Of a DNA stretch of 64,000 bases, positions 15,083-22,614 are shown one piece after another. The notes under the pieces are model-generated. The model was not told the origin of the DNA. It made no database searches and saw only the letters and a list, made by a program, of their open reading frames with translations. Positions within the stretch are counted from its first letter, which is position 1. Each line of letters starts with the position of its first letter. Location of the stretch: assembly GCF_009789555.1 (NCBI RefSeq), contig NZ_CP046902.1, positions 4,046,001 to 4,110,000 on the forward strand, read 5' to 3'. This DNA is from Stutzerimonas stutzeri. Its GTDB lineage: Bacteria > Pseudomonadota > Gammaproteobacteria > Pseudomonadales > Pseudomonadaceae. The translations under genes were made by a program, and so were the position numbers.

Positions 15083-15385
15083 ATGTCCAGCGAACTCGAC
15101 GAAATCATCAAGGCCCTCGCGCATCCGTTGCGGCGGCAGATCCTGCAGTGGCTGAAAGAGCCGCACCGCTATTTTTCCGAGCAGCATCATTCGCTGGAGA
15201 ACGGCGTTTGTGCCGGACAGATCGACCAACGTGCCGGGCTGTCTCAATCAACCGTATCAGCGCACCTGGCCACACTTCAGCGCGCCGGCCTGATCACCAA
15301 CCGCAAGGTCGGCCAGTGGCATTTTTTCAAACGCAACGAGCCCGCCATTCAGGCATTCCTGTCCCGTCTCGGCCAGGAACTCTGA
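15083..15385 (+). CDS. ArsR-family transcriptional regulator
   Basis: A 100-residue winged-helix repressor. It has IIKALAHPLRRQILQWL (about 8-24), recognition helix LSQSTVSAHLATLQRAGLI (about 53-71) and wing NRKVGQWHFFKRN. There is no CxC or paired-Cys metal site, and only one Cys (about residue 43), so metal sensing is unlikely; a redox or electrophile signal fits the neighbour better (inference). It is followed after 37 bp by an old-yellow-enzyme gene, which it probably controls. Confidence 0.88.
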   Translation: MSSELDEIIKALAHPLRRQILQWLKEPHRYFSEQHHSLENGVCAGQIDQRAGLSQSTVSAHLATLQRAGLITNRKVGQWHFFKRNEPAIQAFLSRLGQEL

Positions 15386-15422
15386 GCACGTTCATCATCC
15401 TTTACCCAGGAGCAAAAACGCT

Positions 15423-16472
15423 ATGCCCACGCTTTTCGACCCGATCAGAATTGGCGACCTCGAGTTGAGCAACCGCATCGTCATGGCCCCGCTGACCCGC
15501 TGCCGCGCAGAGCCTGGCCGCGTGCCGGGCGATCTGATCGCCGAGTACTACGCCCAGCGCGCCGACGCCGGCCTGATCATCAGCGAAGCGACATCGGTCA
15601 CGCCGATGGGTGTCGGCTACCCGGACACCCCCGGCATCTGGTCATCCGAGCAGGTCCAGGGATGGAAGAAGGTCACCGACGCCGTGCACGCCAAGGGCGG
15701 CAAGATCGTGCTGCAACTCTGGCACGTCGGCCGCATCTCCGACCCGATCTACCTTGACGGCCAACTGCCCGTCGCGCCCAGCGCGCTCAAGCCGGCCGGC
15801 CATGTCAGTCTGGTTCGTCCGATGAAGGATTACGAAACGCCGCGCGCCCTGGAGACAGCGGAGATCGCAGGCATTGTCGACGCTTACCGCAAGGGCGCCG
15901 AAAACGCACGCGAAGCCGGTTTCGACGGCGTCGAGATTCATGGAGCCAACGGCTACCTGCTCGACCAGTTCCTGCAAGACAGCACCAACCAGCGCACCGA
16001 CGCGTACGGCGGATCGCTGGAGAACCGCGCGCGTCTGATGCTGGAAGTGACCGATGCCGCGATCAGCGTCTGGGGAGCGGGCCGCGTCGGTGTGCATCTG
16101 GCACCGCGGGCCGACTCGCACGACATGGGCGACTCCAATCGCGCCGAGACCTTCGGCTACGTCGCCCGCGAACTGGGCAAACGCGGCATCGCATTCATCT
16201 GCACACGGGAAAAAGCTGGCGAAGATAGCCTCGGCCCGCAACTCAAGCAGCTCTTCGGCGGCGTCTACATCGCCAATGAACGTTTCACCCGAGATCAGGC
16301 CAATTCCTGGCTGGCAGAGGGCAAGGCCGATGCCGTGGCCTTCGGCATTCCCTATATCGCCAATCCGGATCTGGTCCAGCGGCTGCGTCAGGGTGCGCCC
16401 CTCAACGAACCCCGCCCCGAGTTGTTCTATGCCAAGGGCGCCGAAGGCTATACCGATTATCCATCGCTCTAG
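15423..16472 (+). CDS. Old yellow enzyme family alkene reductase
   Basis: A 349-residue FMN-dependent flavoprotein (NemA/xenobiotic reductase group) that reduces activated alkenes, maleimides or nitro compounds with NAD(P)H. It shows NRIVMAPLTRCRA (about 18-30), the substrate-binding pair in IHGANGYLLDQFLQDSTNQRTDAYGGS (His and Asn, about 180-207) and the C-terminal phosphate-binding AFGIPYIANPDLVQRL. The length is normal. It is in an operon with the ArsR-type regulator and ends in a good terminator. Confidence 0.92.
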   Translation: MPTLFDPIRIGDLELSNRIVMAPLTRCRAEPGRVPGDLIAEYYAQRADAGLIISEATSVTPMGVGYPDTPGIWSSEQVQGWKKVTDAVHAKGGKIVLQLWHVGRISDPIYLDGQLPVAPSALKPAGHVSLVRPMKDYETPRALETAEIAGIVDAYRKGAENAREAGFDGVEIHGANGYLLDQFLQDSTNQRTDAYGGSLENRARLMLEVTDAAISVWGAGRVGVHLAPRADSHDMGDSNRAETFGYVARELGKRGIAFICTREKAGEDSLGPQLKQLFGGVYIANERFTRDQANSWLAEGKADAVAFGIPYIANPDLVQRLRQGAPLNEPRPELFYAKGAEGYTDYPSL

Positions 16473-16485
16473 CTCCTTGCGATGG

Positions 16486-16519
16486 AAGGCCCGACCGGTT
16501 TATCCGGCCGGGCCTTTTT
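16486..16519 (+). terminator. Rho-independent terminator after the alkene reductase gene
   Basis: The stem AAGGCCCG-A-CCGG with a TTTAT-type loop and CCGG-CCGGGCCTT is followed by TTTTTC, 14 bp after the stop codon. Confidence 0.85.
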
Positions 16520-16586
16520 CGTAGCCGTGAAATAACAGGCGGGCCACGATCTCGGCTCAACGACAGCCTGACCCACGACCGTGCGG

Positions 16587-17429
16587 CTACTTCAACGCCT
16601 TCGCATGGTGACGCAGGTGATCATCGATGAAGCTGGCGATGAAATAGTAGCTGTGGTCGTACCCAGGCTGGATACGCAACGTCAGCGGGTGCTGTGCCGC
16701 CCTGGCTGCCGCCTCGAGCGCTTCGGGCTTGAGCTGGCTGGCCATGAAGTCGTCGCGATCGCCCTGATCGACCAGTATCGGCAGCTTTTCTCCAGCCCTG
16801 GCGATCAGCGCGCAGGCATCCCATTCACGCCATCCGGCGCGATCTTCTCCAAGGTATCCCGAGAAGGCTTTTTCGCCCCACGGGCAGTCGACAGGATTAC
16901 AGATGGGGGCGAAGGCCGACAGCGACTGGTAGCGGCCCGGGTTTCTCAACGCGCAGACCAACGCGCCGTGCCCGCCCATCGAATGCCCGCTGATACCACG
17001 CTTGTCGGATACCGGGAAATTGGCTTCGATCAGTGCGGGCAGCTCCTCGACCACATAATCATGCATGCGGTAGTGCTGGGCCCACGGCTGTTGCGTGGCA
17101 TTGAGGTAGAAGCCCGCGCCAAAGCCGAAGTCATAAGCCCCTTGCGGATCATCGGGCACGCCCGCGCCACGCGGGCTGGTGTCGGGTGCGACGATGATCA
17201 GCCCAAGCTCGGCGGCCAATCGGTGCGCGCCGGCCTTCTGCATGAAATTCTCATCGGTGCAGGTCAGGCCGGACAACCAGTAAAGAACCGGCAGTTTCTC
17301 GCCCTGCTCCGCCTGCGGCGGCAGGTAGACGGCGAAAACCATGTCGCAGTCCAGACGGGTCGAGCGATGCCGATAGCGCTTGTGCCAGCCGCCGAAACTT
17401 TTCTGGCTGGCGATAATGTCGAGCGTCAT
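16587..17429 (-). CDS. fghA: S-formylglutathione hydrolase
   Basis: A 280-residue alpha/beta-hydrolase that releases formate and glutathione in formaldehyde detoxification. The nucleophile elbow GHSMGG (Ser about 147), LYWLSGLTCTDENFMQKAG with the oxyanion region (about 48-66), and the late Asp (DQGDRDDF) and His (PGYDHSYYFI) complete the esterase D triad. It lies 94 bp downstream of adhC on the same strand. Confidence 0.96.
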   Translation of the reverse strand: MTLDIIASQKSFGGWHKRYRHRSTRLDCDMVFAVYLPPQAEQGEKLPVLYWLSGLTCTDENFMQKAGAHRLAAELGLIIVAPDTSPRGAGVPDDPQGAYDFGFGAGFYLNATQQPWAQHYRMHDYVVEELPALIEANFPVSDKRGISGHSMGGHGALVCALRNPGRYQSLSAFAPICNPVDCPWGEKAFSGYLGEDRAGWREWDACALIARAGEKLPILVDQGDRDDFMASQLKPEALEAAARAAQHPLTLRIQPGYDHSYYFIASFIDDHLRHHAKALK

Positions 17430-17441
17430 TGAATATCCTCC

Positions 17442-17523
17442 GAAGCCGAAGCCGAAGCCGAAGCGGGAAGCCGGCAGCAGCGCGCTTGCCGTTCGCTCCC
17501 GGCTTCAGGCTTCCTGCTGCTTC
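17442..17523. repeat. GAAGCC tandem hexamers and inverted GGCTTC copies between adhC and fghA
   Basis: Four tandem hexamers (GAAGCC three times, then GAAGCG) occupy 17442-17465. More GAAGCC, then inverted GGCTTC units (17501-17512), fill most of the 94-bp gap, so the RNA could fold back on itself. This resembles GAAGC-type degenerate repeats seen in Pseudomonas intergenic regions (from memory). Confidence 0.55.
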
Positions 17524-18639
17524 TCAATAATGGATGACGGTCCGAATGCTCTTGCCTTCGTGCATCAGGTCGAATGCCTGGTTGATCTCGTCCAGCCCCA
17601 TGTTGTGGGTGATGAAGGTATCCAGAGGGATTTCACCGCTCTGCGCCTTCTGCACGTAGCCCGGCAGCTCGGTCCGCCCCTTGACGCCACCGAACGCGCT
17701 GCCGCGCCAGACGCGACCGGTCACCAACTGGAACGGGCGTGTGCTGATCTCCTGGCCGGCACCGGCCACGCCGATGATCACCGACTCACCCCAGCCCTTG
17801 TGGGCGCATTCGAGGGCGGCGCGCATCAACTGGACGTTGCCCACGCACTCGAAGGAGTAATCCACGCCACCGTCGGTCATTTCGACGATGACTTCCTGGA
17901 TCGGCTTGTCGTGATCCTTCGGATTGACGAAGTCGGTGGCGCCCAGCTCTTCGGCAATGGCGAACTTCGAGGGGTTGATATCGATGGCGATGATCCGGCT
18001 GGCCTTGGCCATCTTCGCACCGATGATCGCGGCCAGACCGATGCCACCCAGTCCGAAGATCGCCACGGTAGCGCCCTCTTCCACCTTGGCGGTATTGAGC
18101 ACCGCACCAATGCCGGTGGTAACGCCGCAACCAAGCAGGCAGACCTTGTCCAGCGGTGCCTCCTTGGGAATTTTCGCCACGGAGACTTCCGGCAGCACGG
18201 TGTATTCGGAGAACGTCGAGGTGCCCATGTAGTGATAGATCGGCTCGCCCTTGTAGGAGAAACGGGTGGTGCCGTCCGGCATCAGGCCCTTGCCCTGAGT
18301 CGCGCGCACAGAGCTGCAGAGGTTGGTCTTGCCGGACGTGCAGAACTTGCACTGGCGACATTCGGCGGTATACAGCGGGATCACGTGATCGCCCACCGCG
18401 ACAGAGGTGACGCCCTCCCCGACCGCTTCGACGATACCGCCCCCTTCATGGCCCAGAATGCACGGAAAGACGCCTTCGGAGTCTTCGCCGGACAAGGTGT
18501 AGGCATCGGTATGGCAAACGCCGGTCGCGACGATACGCACCAGCACTTCGCCGGCCTTCGGCGGCTCGACATCCACCTCCACGATCTGCAGGGGCTGGTT
18601 GGGCGCGAAGGCGACGGCGGCACGGGATTTGATGGTCAT
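17524..18639 (-). CDS. adhC: S-(hydroxymethyl)glutathione dehydrogenase (class III alcohol dehydrogenase)
   Basis: A 371-residue zinc- and NAD-dependent enzyme that oxidises the glutathione adduct of formaldehyde. It shows catalytic zinc ligands in ATGVCHTDAYTLSGEDSEG (Cys about 40) and GHEGGGIVEAVGEGV (His about 62), the structural zinc cluster CRQCKFCTSGKTNLC (about 92-106) and the cofactor loop IFGLGGIGLAAIIGAKMA (about 190). It pairs with fghA to turn formaldehyde into formate. It is divergent from a LysR gene that may regulate it. Confidence 0.96.
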   Translation of the reverse strand: MTIKSRAAVAFAPNQPLQIVEVDVEPPKAGEVLVRIVATGVCHTDAYTLSGEDSEGVFPCILGHEGGGIVEAVGEGVTSVAVGDHVIPLYTAECRQCKFCTSGKTNLCSSVRATQGKGLMPDGTTRFSYKGEPIYHYMGTSTFSEYTVLPEVSVAKIPKEAPLDKVCLLGCGVTTGIGAVLNTAKVEEGATVAIFGLGGIGLAAIIGAKMAKASRIIAIDINPSKFAIAEELGATDFVNPKDHDKPIQEVIVEMTDGGVDYSFECVGNVQLMRAALECAHKGWGESVIIGVAGAGQEISTRPFQLVTGRVWRGSAFGGVKGRTELPGYVQKAQSGEIPLDTFITHNMGLDEINQAFDLMHEGKSIRTVIHY

Positions 18640-18772
18640 GGGGCTCTCTCATGAAAGGGATTTTGCAAAGTGTAGTTTGCCCGGCACAGGAGGTTAATAA
18701 GGCGTTCATGGAAACATTGTTGCCGTACAGGGATAATCGATCGACCTAATACTCCCTCGTAAGGAGCCGACA

Positions 18773-19672
18773 TTGAATCGCTGGGAAGGTCTCGATGAGT
18801 TCGTCGCCGTCGCCGAATGCGGCAGCTTCATGCGCGCCGCCGAGCAGTTGCGGGTCTCGTCCTCGCACGTCAGCCGCCAGGTGGCGCGCCTCGAAGAGCG
18901 CCTTCAGGCCCGGCTGCTCTACCGCACCACGCGGCGCGTGTCGCTGACCGAAGCGGGCCATACTTTTCTCGCACGCTGCCAACGGCTCATCGAAGAACGC
19001 GACGAGGCCTTCCACGCCATCAGCGATCTGCATAGCGCACCAACCGGCCTGCTACGCATGACCGCGGCAGTGGCCTACGGTGAGCGTTTCGTCGTACCGC
19101 TGGTGAACGATTTCATGGCGCAGCACCCGCAGCTGCGCGTCGAGATCGAACTGTCGAACCGCACCGTGGACTTGGTCCAGGAAGGTTACGACCTGGCGAT
19201 ACGCCTGGGCCGGCTCAGCGAGTCGCGCCTGGTCGCGACGCGCATCGCCCCGCGCGCCATGTATCTCTGCGCGGCACCGGCCTACCTCGAGCGCTACGGG
19301 CGACCGCACACGCTGTCGGAGCTGGCGCGGCACAACTGCCTGGTCGGTACGGGAGACACCTGGATGCTTCAAGTGGATGGACGCGAACAGCCGTTCAAGC
19401 CCACCGGCAACTGGCGCTGCAACAGCGGTCAAGCGGTGCTGGACGCCGCATTGCGGGGGTTCGGGCTCTGCCAACTGCCGGACTATTACGTACAGGAACC
19501 GCTGCGTCGTGGCGAGCTGGTATCGCTACTGGACGCCAACCAGCCGCCAAACACGGCGGTCTGGGCGGTTTATCCGCAGCGCCGGTATCCGCTGCCAAAG
19601 GTGCGGCTGCTGATCCAGTCGCTCAAGGAGGGGCTCGCCGTGCGTCCCGAATACCGCAGCCAACGCGATTAA
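18773..19672 (+). CDS. LysR-family transcriptional regulator (TTG start)
   Basis: A 299-residue LysR protein. The N-terminal winged helix-turn-helix LDEFVAVAECGSFMRAAEQLRVSSSHVSRQVARLEERLQARLLYRTTRRVSLTEAG (residues 6-63) is followed by a substrate-binding domain (about 90-290). The start appears to be TTG 18773, preceded by AAGGAG at seven bases, and it begins MNRWEGLDEF as in relatives; no ATG or GTG fits. It is divergent from adhC with a 133-bp gap, so it is a candidate regulator of the formaldehyde genes (inference from position only). Confidence 0.92.
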   Translation: MNRWEGLDEFVAVAECGSFMRAAEQLRVSSSHVSRQVARLEERLQARLLYRTTRRVSLTEAGHTFLARCQRLIEERDEAFHAISDLHSAPTGLLRMTAAVAYGERFVVPLVNDFMAQHPQLRVEIELSNRTVDLVQEGYDLAIRLGRLSESRLVATRIAPRAMYLCAAPAYLERYGRPHTLSELARHNCLVGTGDTWMLQVDGREQPFKPTGNWRCNSGQAVLDAALRGFGLCQLPDYYVQEPLRRGELVSLLDANQPPNTAVWAVYPQRRYPLPKVRLLIQSLKEGLAVRPEYRSQRD

Positions 19673-19804
19673 GTCGCGACTGCACCGCGCGTCCGACGCC
19701 CAATCCCCAGGCGGAACCCGCGTAATCTGGTCACGTCGATATTCTGTAGCCGGTGCCCTTTGCCTTTGCCTGGAGCTATCCGGCGATTCAATCAGGAGGA
19801 CATC

Positions 19805-20119
19805 ATGCAGATTCTGGTGAACAGCAATCACAGCGTCAACGTGACCAGCAACCTCGAGGAGCACGTAAAGGCAACCGTGGAGAGCGAGCTGGAACGTTTC
19901 GATGATCAGCTGACCCGAGTCGAAGTTCATCTCAACGACGAAAACAGCGGTAAAAGCGGCCCCCAGGACAAACGCTGCCAGATGGAAGCCCGAGTCAAAG
20001 GCCATGAGCCGATCTCGACCACCCACAAGGCGGATTCCATGACACTCGCCATCGACGGGGCCGCAGCGAAGCTCAACCACGCGCTGGCGCATGCGCTGGA
20101 CAAACTCAATCATCACTGA
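19805..20119 (+). CDS. HPF/RaiA-family ribosome-associated protein
   Basis: A 104-residue short member of the hibernation-promoting-factor fold, beginning MQILVNSNHSVNVTSNLEEHVK. The beta-alpha-beta-beta-beta-alpha pattern ends in the helix AIDGAAAKLNHALAHALDKL. Such proteins bind in the 30S decoding channel and stop translation in starvation. The more basic canonical HPF usually lies near rpoN, so this is probably a divergent paralogue. ATG 19805 has AGGAGG upstream; the in-frame start at 19760 is not conserved. The next gene, 79 bp on, encodes an eRF1-like protein. Confidence 0.85.
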   Translation: MQILVNSNHSVNVTSNLEEHVKATVESELERFDDQLTRVEVHLNDENSGKSGPQDKRCQMEARVKGHEPISTTHKADSMTLAIDGAAAKLNHALAHALDKLNHH

Positions 20120-20198
20120 CAACGACCCGCCCACGACCGGCCCACCGGCCCGTCGACATCATGAGGAACCGAACCTTCCGACCATAGAGAGGCCGTGC

Positions 20199-21365
20199 AT
20201 GAACAGATTGCTCGATCGTGAAACCCTGTCCCAACTGCTGGCAAAGCGCGAAGGCCCTTGCCTGTCGCTGTACCAGCCTACTCACCGCAGCTTCCCCGAA
20301 CGCCAGCAGGACCCCATCCGCTTCAAACATCTGGTGCGCCAGCTGGAAGATTCCCTCAAGCAGCAGGGCCGAGCCGATCAGGTCAAAACGCTGCTCGAGC
20401 CGTTTCATGCGCTGATCGACGACGTGGATTTCTGGAATTCCAACCGCGACGGGCTGGCCGTGTTCGGCGCCAGGGATTATTTCGAAGTGTTCCGTCTACA
20501 GCGCAGCGTGCCGGAGCTGGCCGTTGCCAACGACCGAATGCACCTCAAGCCGATGCTGCGCATCGCCCAGTCCGCCGACCGCTATCAGATCCTCGCGATC
20601 ACCCTGGATTCAGTTCGCCTGTTCGAGGGCAACCGTGACGGCATCGATGAAGTGACGCTCGCCGATGGCGTACCGAGAACCGTCGAGGAAGCACTTGGCC
20701 GCGAGTTGACCGAAAAGGGCCAGACCGGATTTCCGCAAGGCTACGGTCGCGCCAGCGAGCGAGGCGATCCGATGCAGGTGGAAAGCGGTGGCGCCGGCCG
20801 GCAGGATGAAATCGACCGGGACCGTGAGCGCTTTTTCCGTGAGGTCGACCGCGCCATTCTCGAACACCATAGCCGCCGCACCCGCCTGCCTCTGATCCTC
20901 GCGGCGCTCCCCGAGCACCAGTTCCATTTCCGCAAACTCAGCCACAACGAGTTCCTGCTACCGGAAGGTATCGAGAACGATGCCTCGCTGCTCAGCCACG
21001 ACGAGTTGCGTGAAAAGAGCTGGATGGTCATGCAGCCGCGTTACATCAAACGGCTCGAAGGCTTCATCAACCAGTACGGGGAATCCCACGGACAAGGCCT
21101 GGCATCCGATCAGCTCGAGCAGATCGGCCAGGCAACCATCGAAGGACGTGTGGCGACGCTTCTGGTCGAGGCCGAGCGACAGATTCCAGGCGTGGCGGAC
21201 AAGCAACAGGGCAAAGCCCTGGCCGTCGATGACGATTCGGCGACCACACCGGACCTGCTCGACGAGCTGACGATCTGGACGCTGGAACAAGGCGGCGAGG
21301 TGATTTCTGTGCCGACCGAACGCATGCCGACGCGAAGCGGCGCGGCTGCCATCTACCGCTACTAG
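20199..21365 (+). CDS. baeRF-type (bacterial archaeo-eukaryotic release factor-like) protein
   Basis: A 388-residue protein with an N-terminal domain typical of baeRF3-like proteins (LLAKREGPCLSLYQPTHRSFPERQQDPIRFKHLVRQLEDSL). Its C-terminal end is like domain 3 of eRF1: TPDLLDELTIWTLEQGGEVISVPTERMPTRSGAAAIYRY. Comparative genomics proposes that such proteins act on ribosomes or ribosome-bound RNA; an experimental role is not known to me. No GGQ motif is visible. ATG 20199 follows a weak GAGAGG. It lies 79 bp downstream of the HPF-like gene, which supports a shared ribosome-stress role. Confidence 0.72.
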   Translation: MNRLLDRETLSQLLAKREGPCLSLYQPTHRSFPERQQDPIRFKHLVRQLEDSLKQQGRADQVKTLLEPFHALIDDVDFWNSNRDGLAVFGARDYFEVFRLQRSVPELAVANDRMHLKPMLRIAQSADRYQILAITLDSVRLFEGNRDGIDEVTLADGVPRTVEEALGRELTEKGQTGFPQGYGRASERGDPMQVESGGAGRQDEIDRDRERFFREVDRAILEHHSRRTRLPLILAALPEHQFHFRKLSHNEFLLPEGIENDASLLSHDELREKSWMVMQPRYIKRLEGFINQYGESHGQGLASDQLEQIGQATIEGRVATLLVEAERQIPGVADKQQGKALAVDDDSATTPDLLDELTIWTLEQGGEVISVPTERMPTRSGAAAIYRY

Positions 21366-21414
21366 CGCACCCGGCGGCGCGAGCCTCGCTCGATGCTCGG
21401 GGCAGCGCTGGCGG

Positions 21415-22119
21415 TCAGGATCGCCAGCGCTGCTCCAGCCATTGCAAATCTTCCGGACGGGTCACCTTGAGGTTATCGGCCCGGCCTTGCACCAGCGCCG
21501 GCCTGTGCCCGGCCCATTCCAGTGCCGAGGCCTCGTCCGTGATGGCCACGCCAGCCCCGAGCGCGCCGGCAAGCGCATTGCGTAGCGCCCCGAGACGGAA
21601 CATTTGCGGCGTGAACGCCTGCCAGATGACACTGCGGTCGACGGTCTCCTGCACGCGCCCATCGGCGCCCGCGCGCTTCAAGGTATCGTGCGCCGCAACG
21701 GCAAGCAGGCCGCCGACCGGATCATCGGCCAGATCGACCAGCAGCTTGTCGAGATCGTCGCGCGACAGATTAGGGCGCGCCGCATCATGCACCAGCACCC
21801 AGTCGTCGTCTCGTGCACCCAGCGTGGATGCATGACGCAGCCCCGAAAGGACCGAATCGGCGCGCTCAGCTCCACCGTCGGCGCGCTGGATGCGAGGGTC
21901 GGCCGCGCAGCCAAGCTGCGGCCAATAGGGGTCCTGAACCGCCAGGCTCACGACCAGACCCAGCAGGCCAGGGTGGCCGAGAAAACAATCGAGGGTGTGT
22001 TCGATGATCGTCTTGCCGGCCAGCGACAGGTACTGTTTGGGCCGGTCGGCACGCATGCGGCTGCCGACACCGGCCGCCGGAATGACCACCCAGAACGACG
22101 GGAGCACCGGCACAGTCAT
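21415..22119 (-). CDS. ispD: 2-C-methyl-D-erythritol 4-phosphate cytidylyltransferase
   Basis: A 234-residue MEP-pathway enzyme that joins CTP to methylerythritol phosphate. The N-terminal nucleotide-binding loop VIPAAGVGSRMRADRPKQYLSLAGKTI (about 11-37) and the motif VLVHDAARPNLSRDDLDKLL (about 107-126), plus the ITDEASALEWAG segment, are intact. The start overlaps the ftsB stop by 4 bp, the arrangement usual in gammaproteobacteria. Confidence 0.96.
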   Translation of the reverse strand: MTVPVLPSFWVVIPAAGVGSRMRADRPKQYLSLAGKTIIEHTLDCFLGHPGLLGLVVSLAVQDPYWPQLGCAADPRIQRADGGAERADSVLSGLRHASTLGARDDDWVLVHDAARPNLSRDDLDKLLVDLADDPVGGLLAVAAHDTLKRAGADGRVQETVDRSVIWQAFTPQMFRLGALRNALAGALGAGVAITDEASALEWAGHRPALVQGRADNLKVTRPEDLQWLEQRWRS

Positions 22120-22394
22120 TCGGTCAGCTGGTAGAGAGTCTCGCCCTCTTTGACCATGCCAAGCTCGTGACGGGCGCGCTCCTCGACGGTTTCCATCCCC
22201 TGCTTGAGCTCCATCACTTCAGCTTCGAGAATACGATTGCGTTCCAGGAGACGCTGGTTTTCGCCTCGCTGTTCGGCGATCTGTTTGTTCAATCCATTGA
22301 CCTGAGCAAGGCTTCCCTCACCCACCCAAATACGATACTGAAGACCGCCCAACAGCAGTATCAGAACGACGAACAACCAGTAGGGACTGCGCAT
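22116..22394 (-). CDS. ftsB: Cell division protein FtsB
   Basis: A 92-residue bitopic inner-membrane protein of the divisome (FtsQLB complex). A single helix (YWLFVVLILLLGGLQYRIWV, residues 5-24) is followed by a periplasmic coiled coil (LNKQIAEQRGENQRLLERNRILEAEVMELKQGMETVEERARHELGMVKEGETLY). The start is ATG 22394; ATG 22403, three codons upstream, is equally possible. It is downstream of eno and coupled to ispD. Confidence 0.94.
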   Translation of the reverse strand: MRSPYWLFVVLILLLGGLQYRIWVGEGSLAQVNGLNKQIAEQRGENQRLLERNRILEAEVMELKQGMETVEERARHELGMVKEGETLYQLTE

Positions 22395-22531
22395 GGACGG
22401 CATGGAGCGAGTTCGATTGGTTTGCACTGAGGGTATATGGGCGGCGGTCAGCGACATGGTTCGGCTTCCTCTGCTGGCTAGCGCATCGCCCGTTACTTGC
22501 GGCGACCTTAACAGCGCTGACCGTAATCCAC

Positions 22532-22600
22532 AAAAAAGGGCGACCAACTGGCTGTGTGAAAACATTGCGAGTCCACACGGCCTGTAGCGCCGCCCCTTTT
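22532..22600 (-). terminator. Long-stem terminator-like hairpin after eno
   Basis: On the minus strand AAAAGGGGCG is complementary to CGCCCTTTTTT, with an inner stem GGCCGTGTG/CACACAGCC and a loop of about 14 bases. It ends in six T. It lies between the eno stop (22615) and ftsB, so it may end or attenuate the highly expressed eno transcript before ftsB. Confidence 0.65.
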
Positions 22601-22614
22601 CCTGCTGCCTGGGC

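Noticed and set aside
15083..15385. Metal-sensing ArsR/SmtB protein
   Set aside because: No paired Cys or His metal site is visible.
17380..18654. 424-codon open frame on the plus strand
   Set aside because: Antisense to adhC and its end; no family features.
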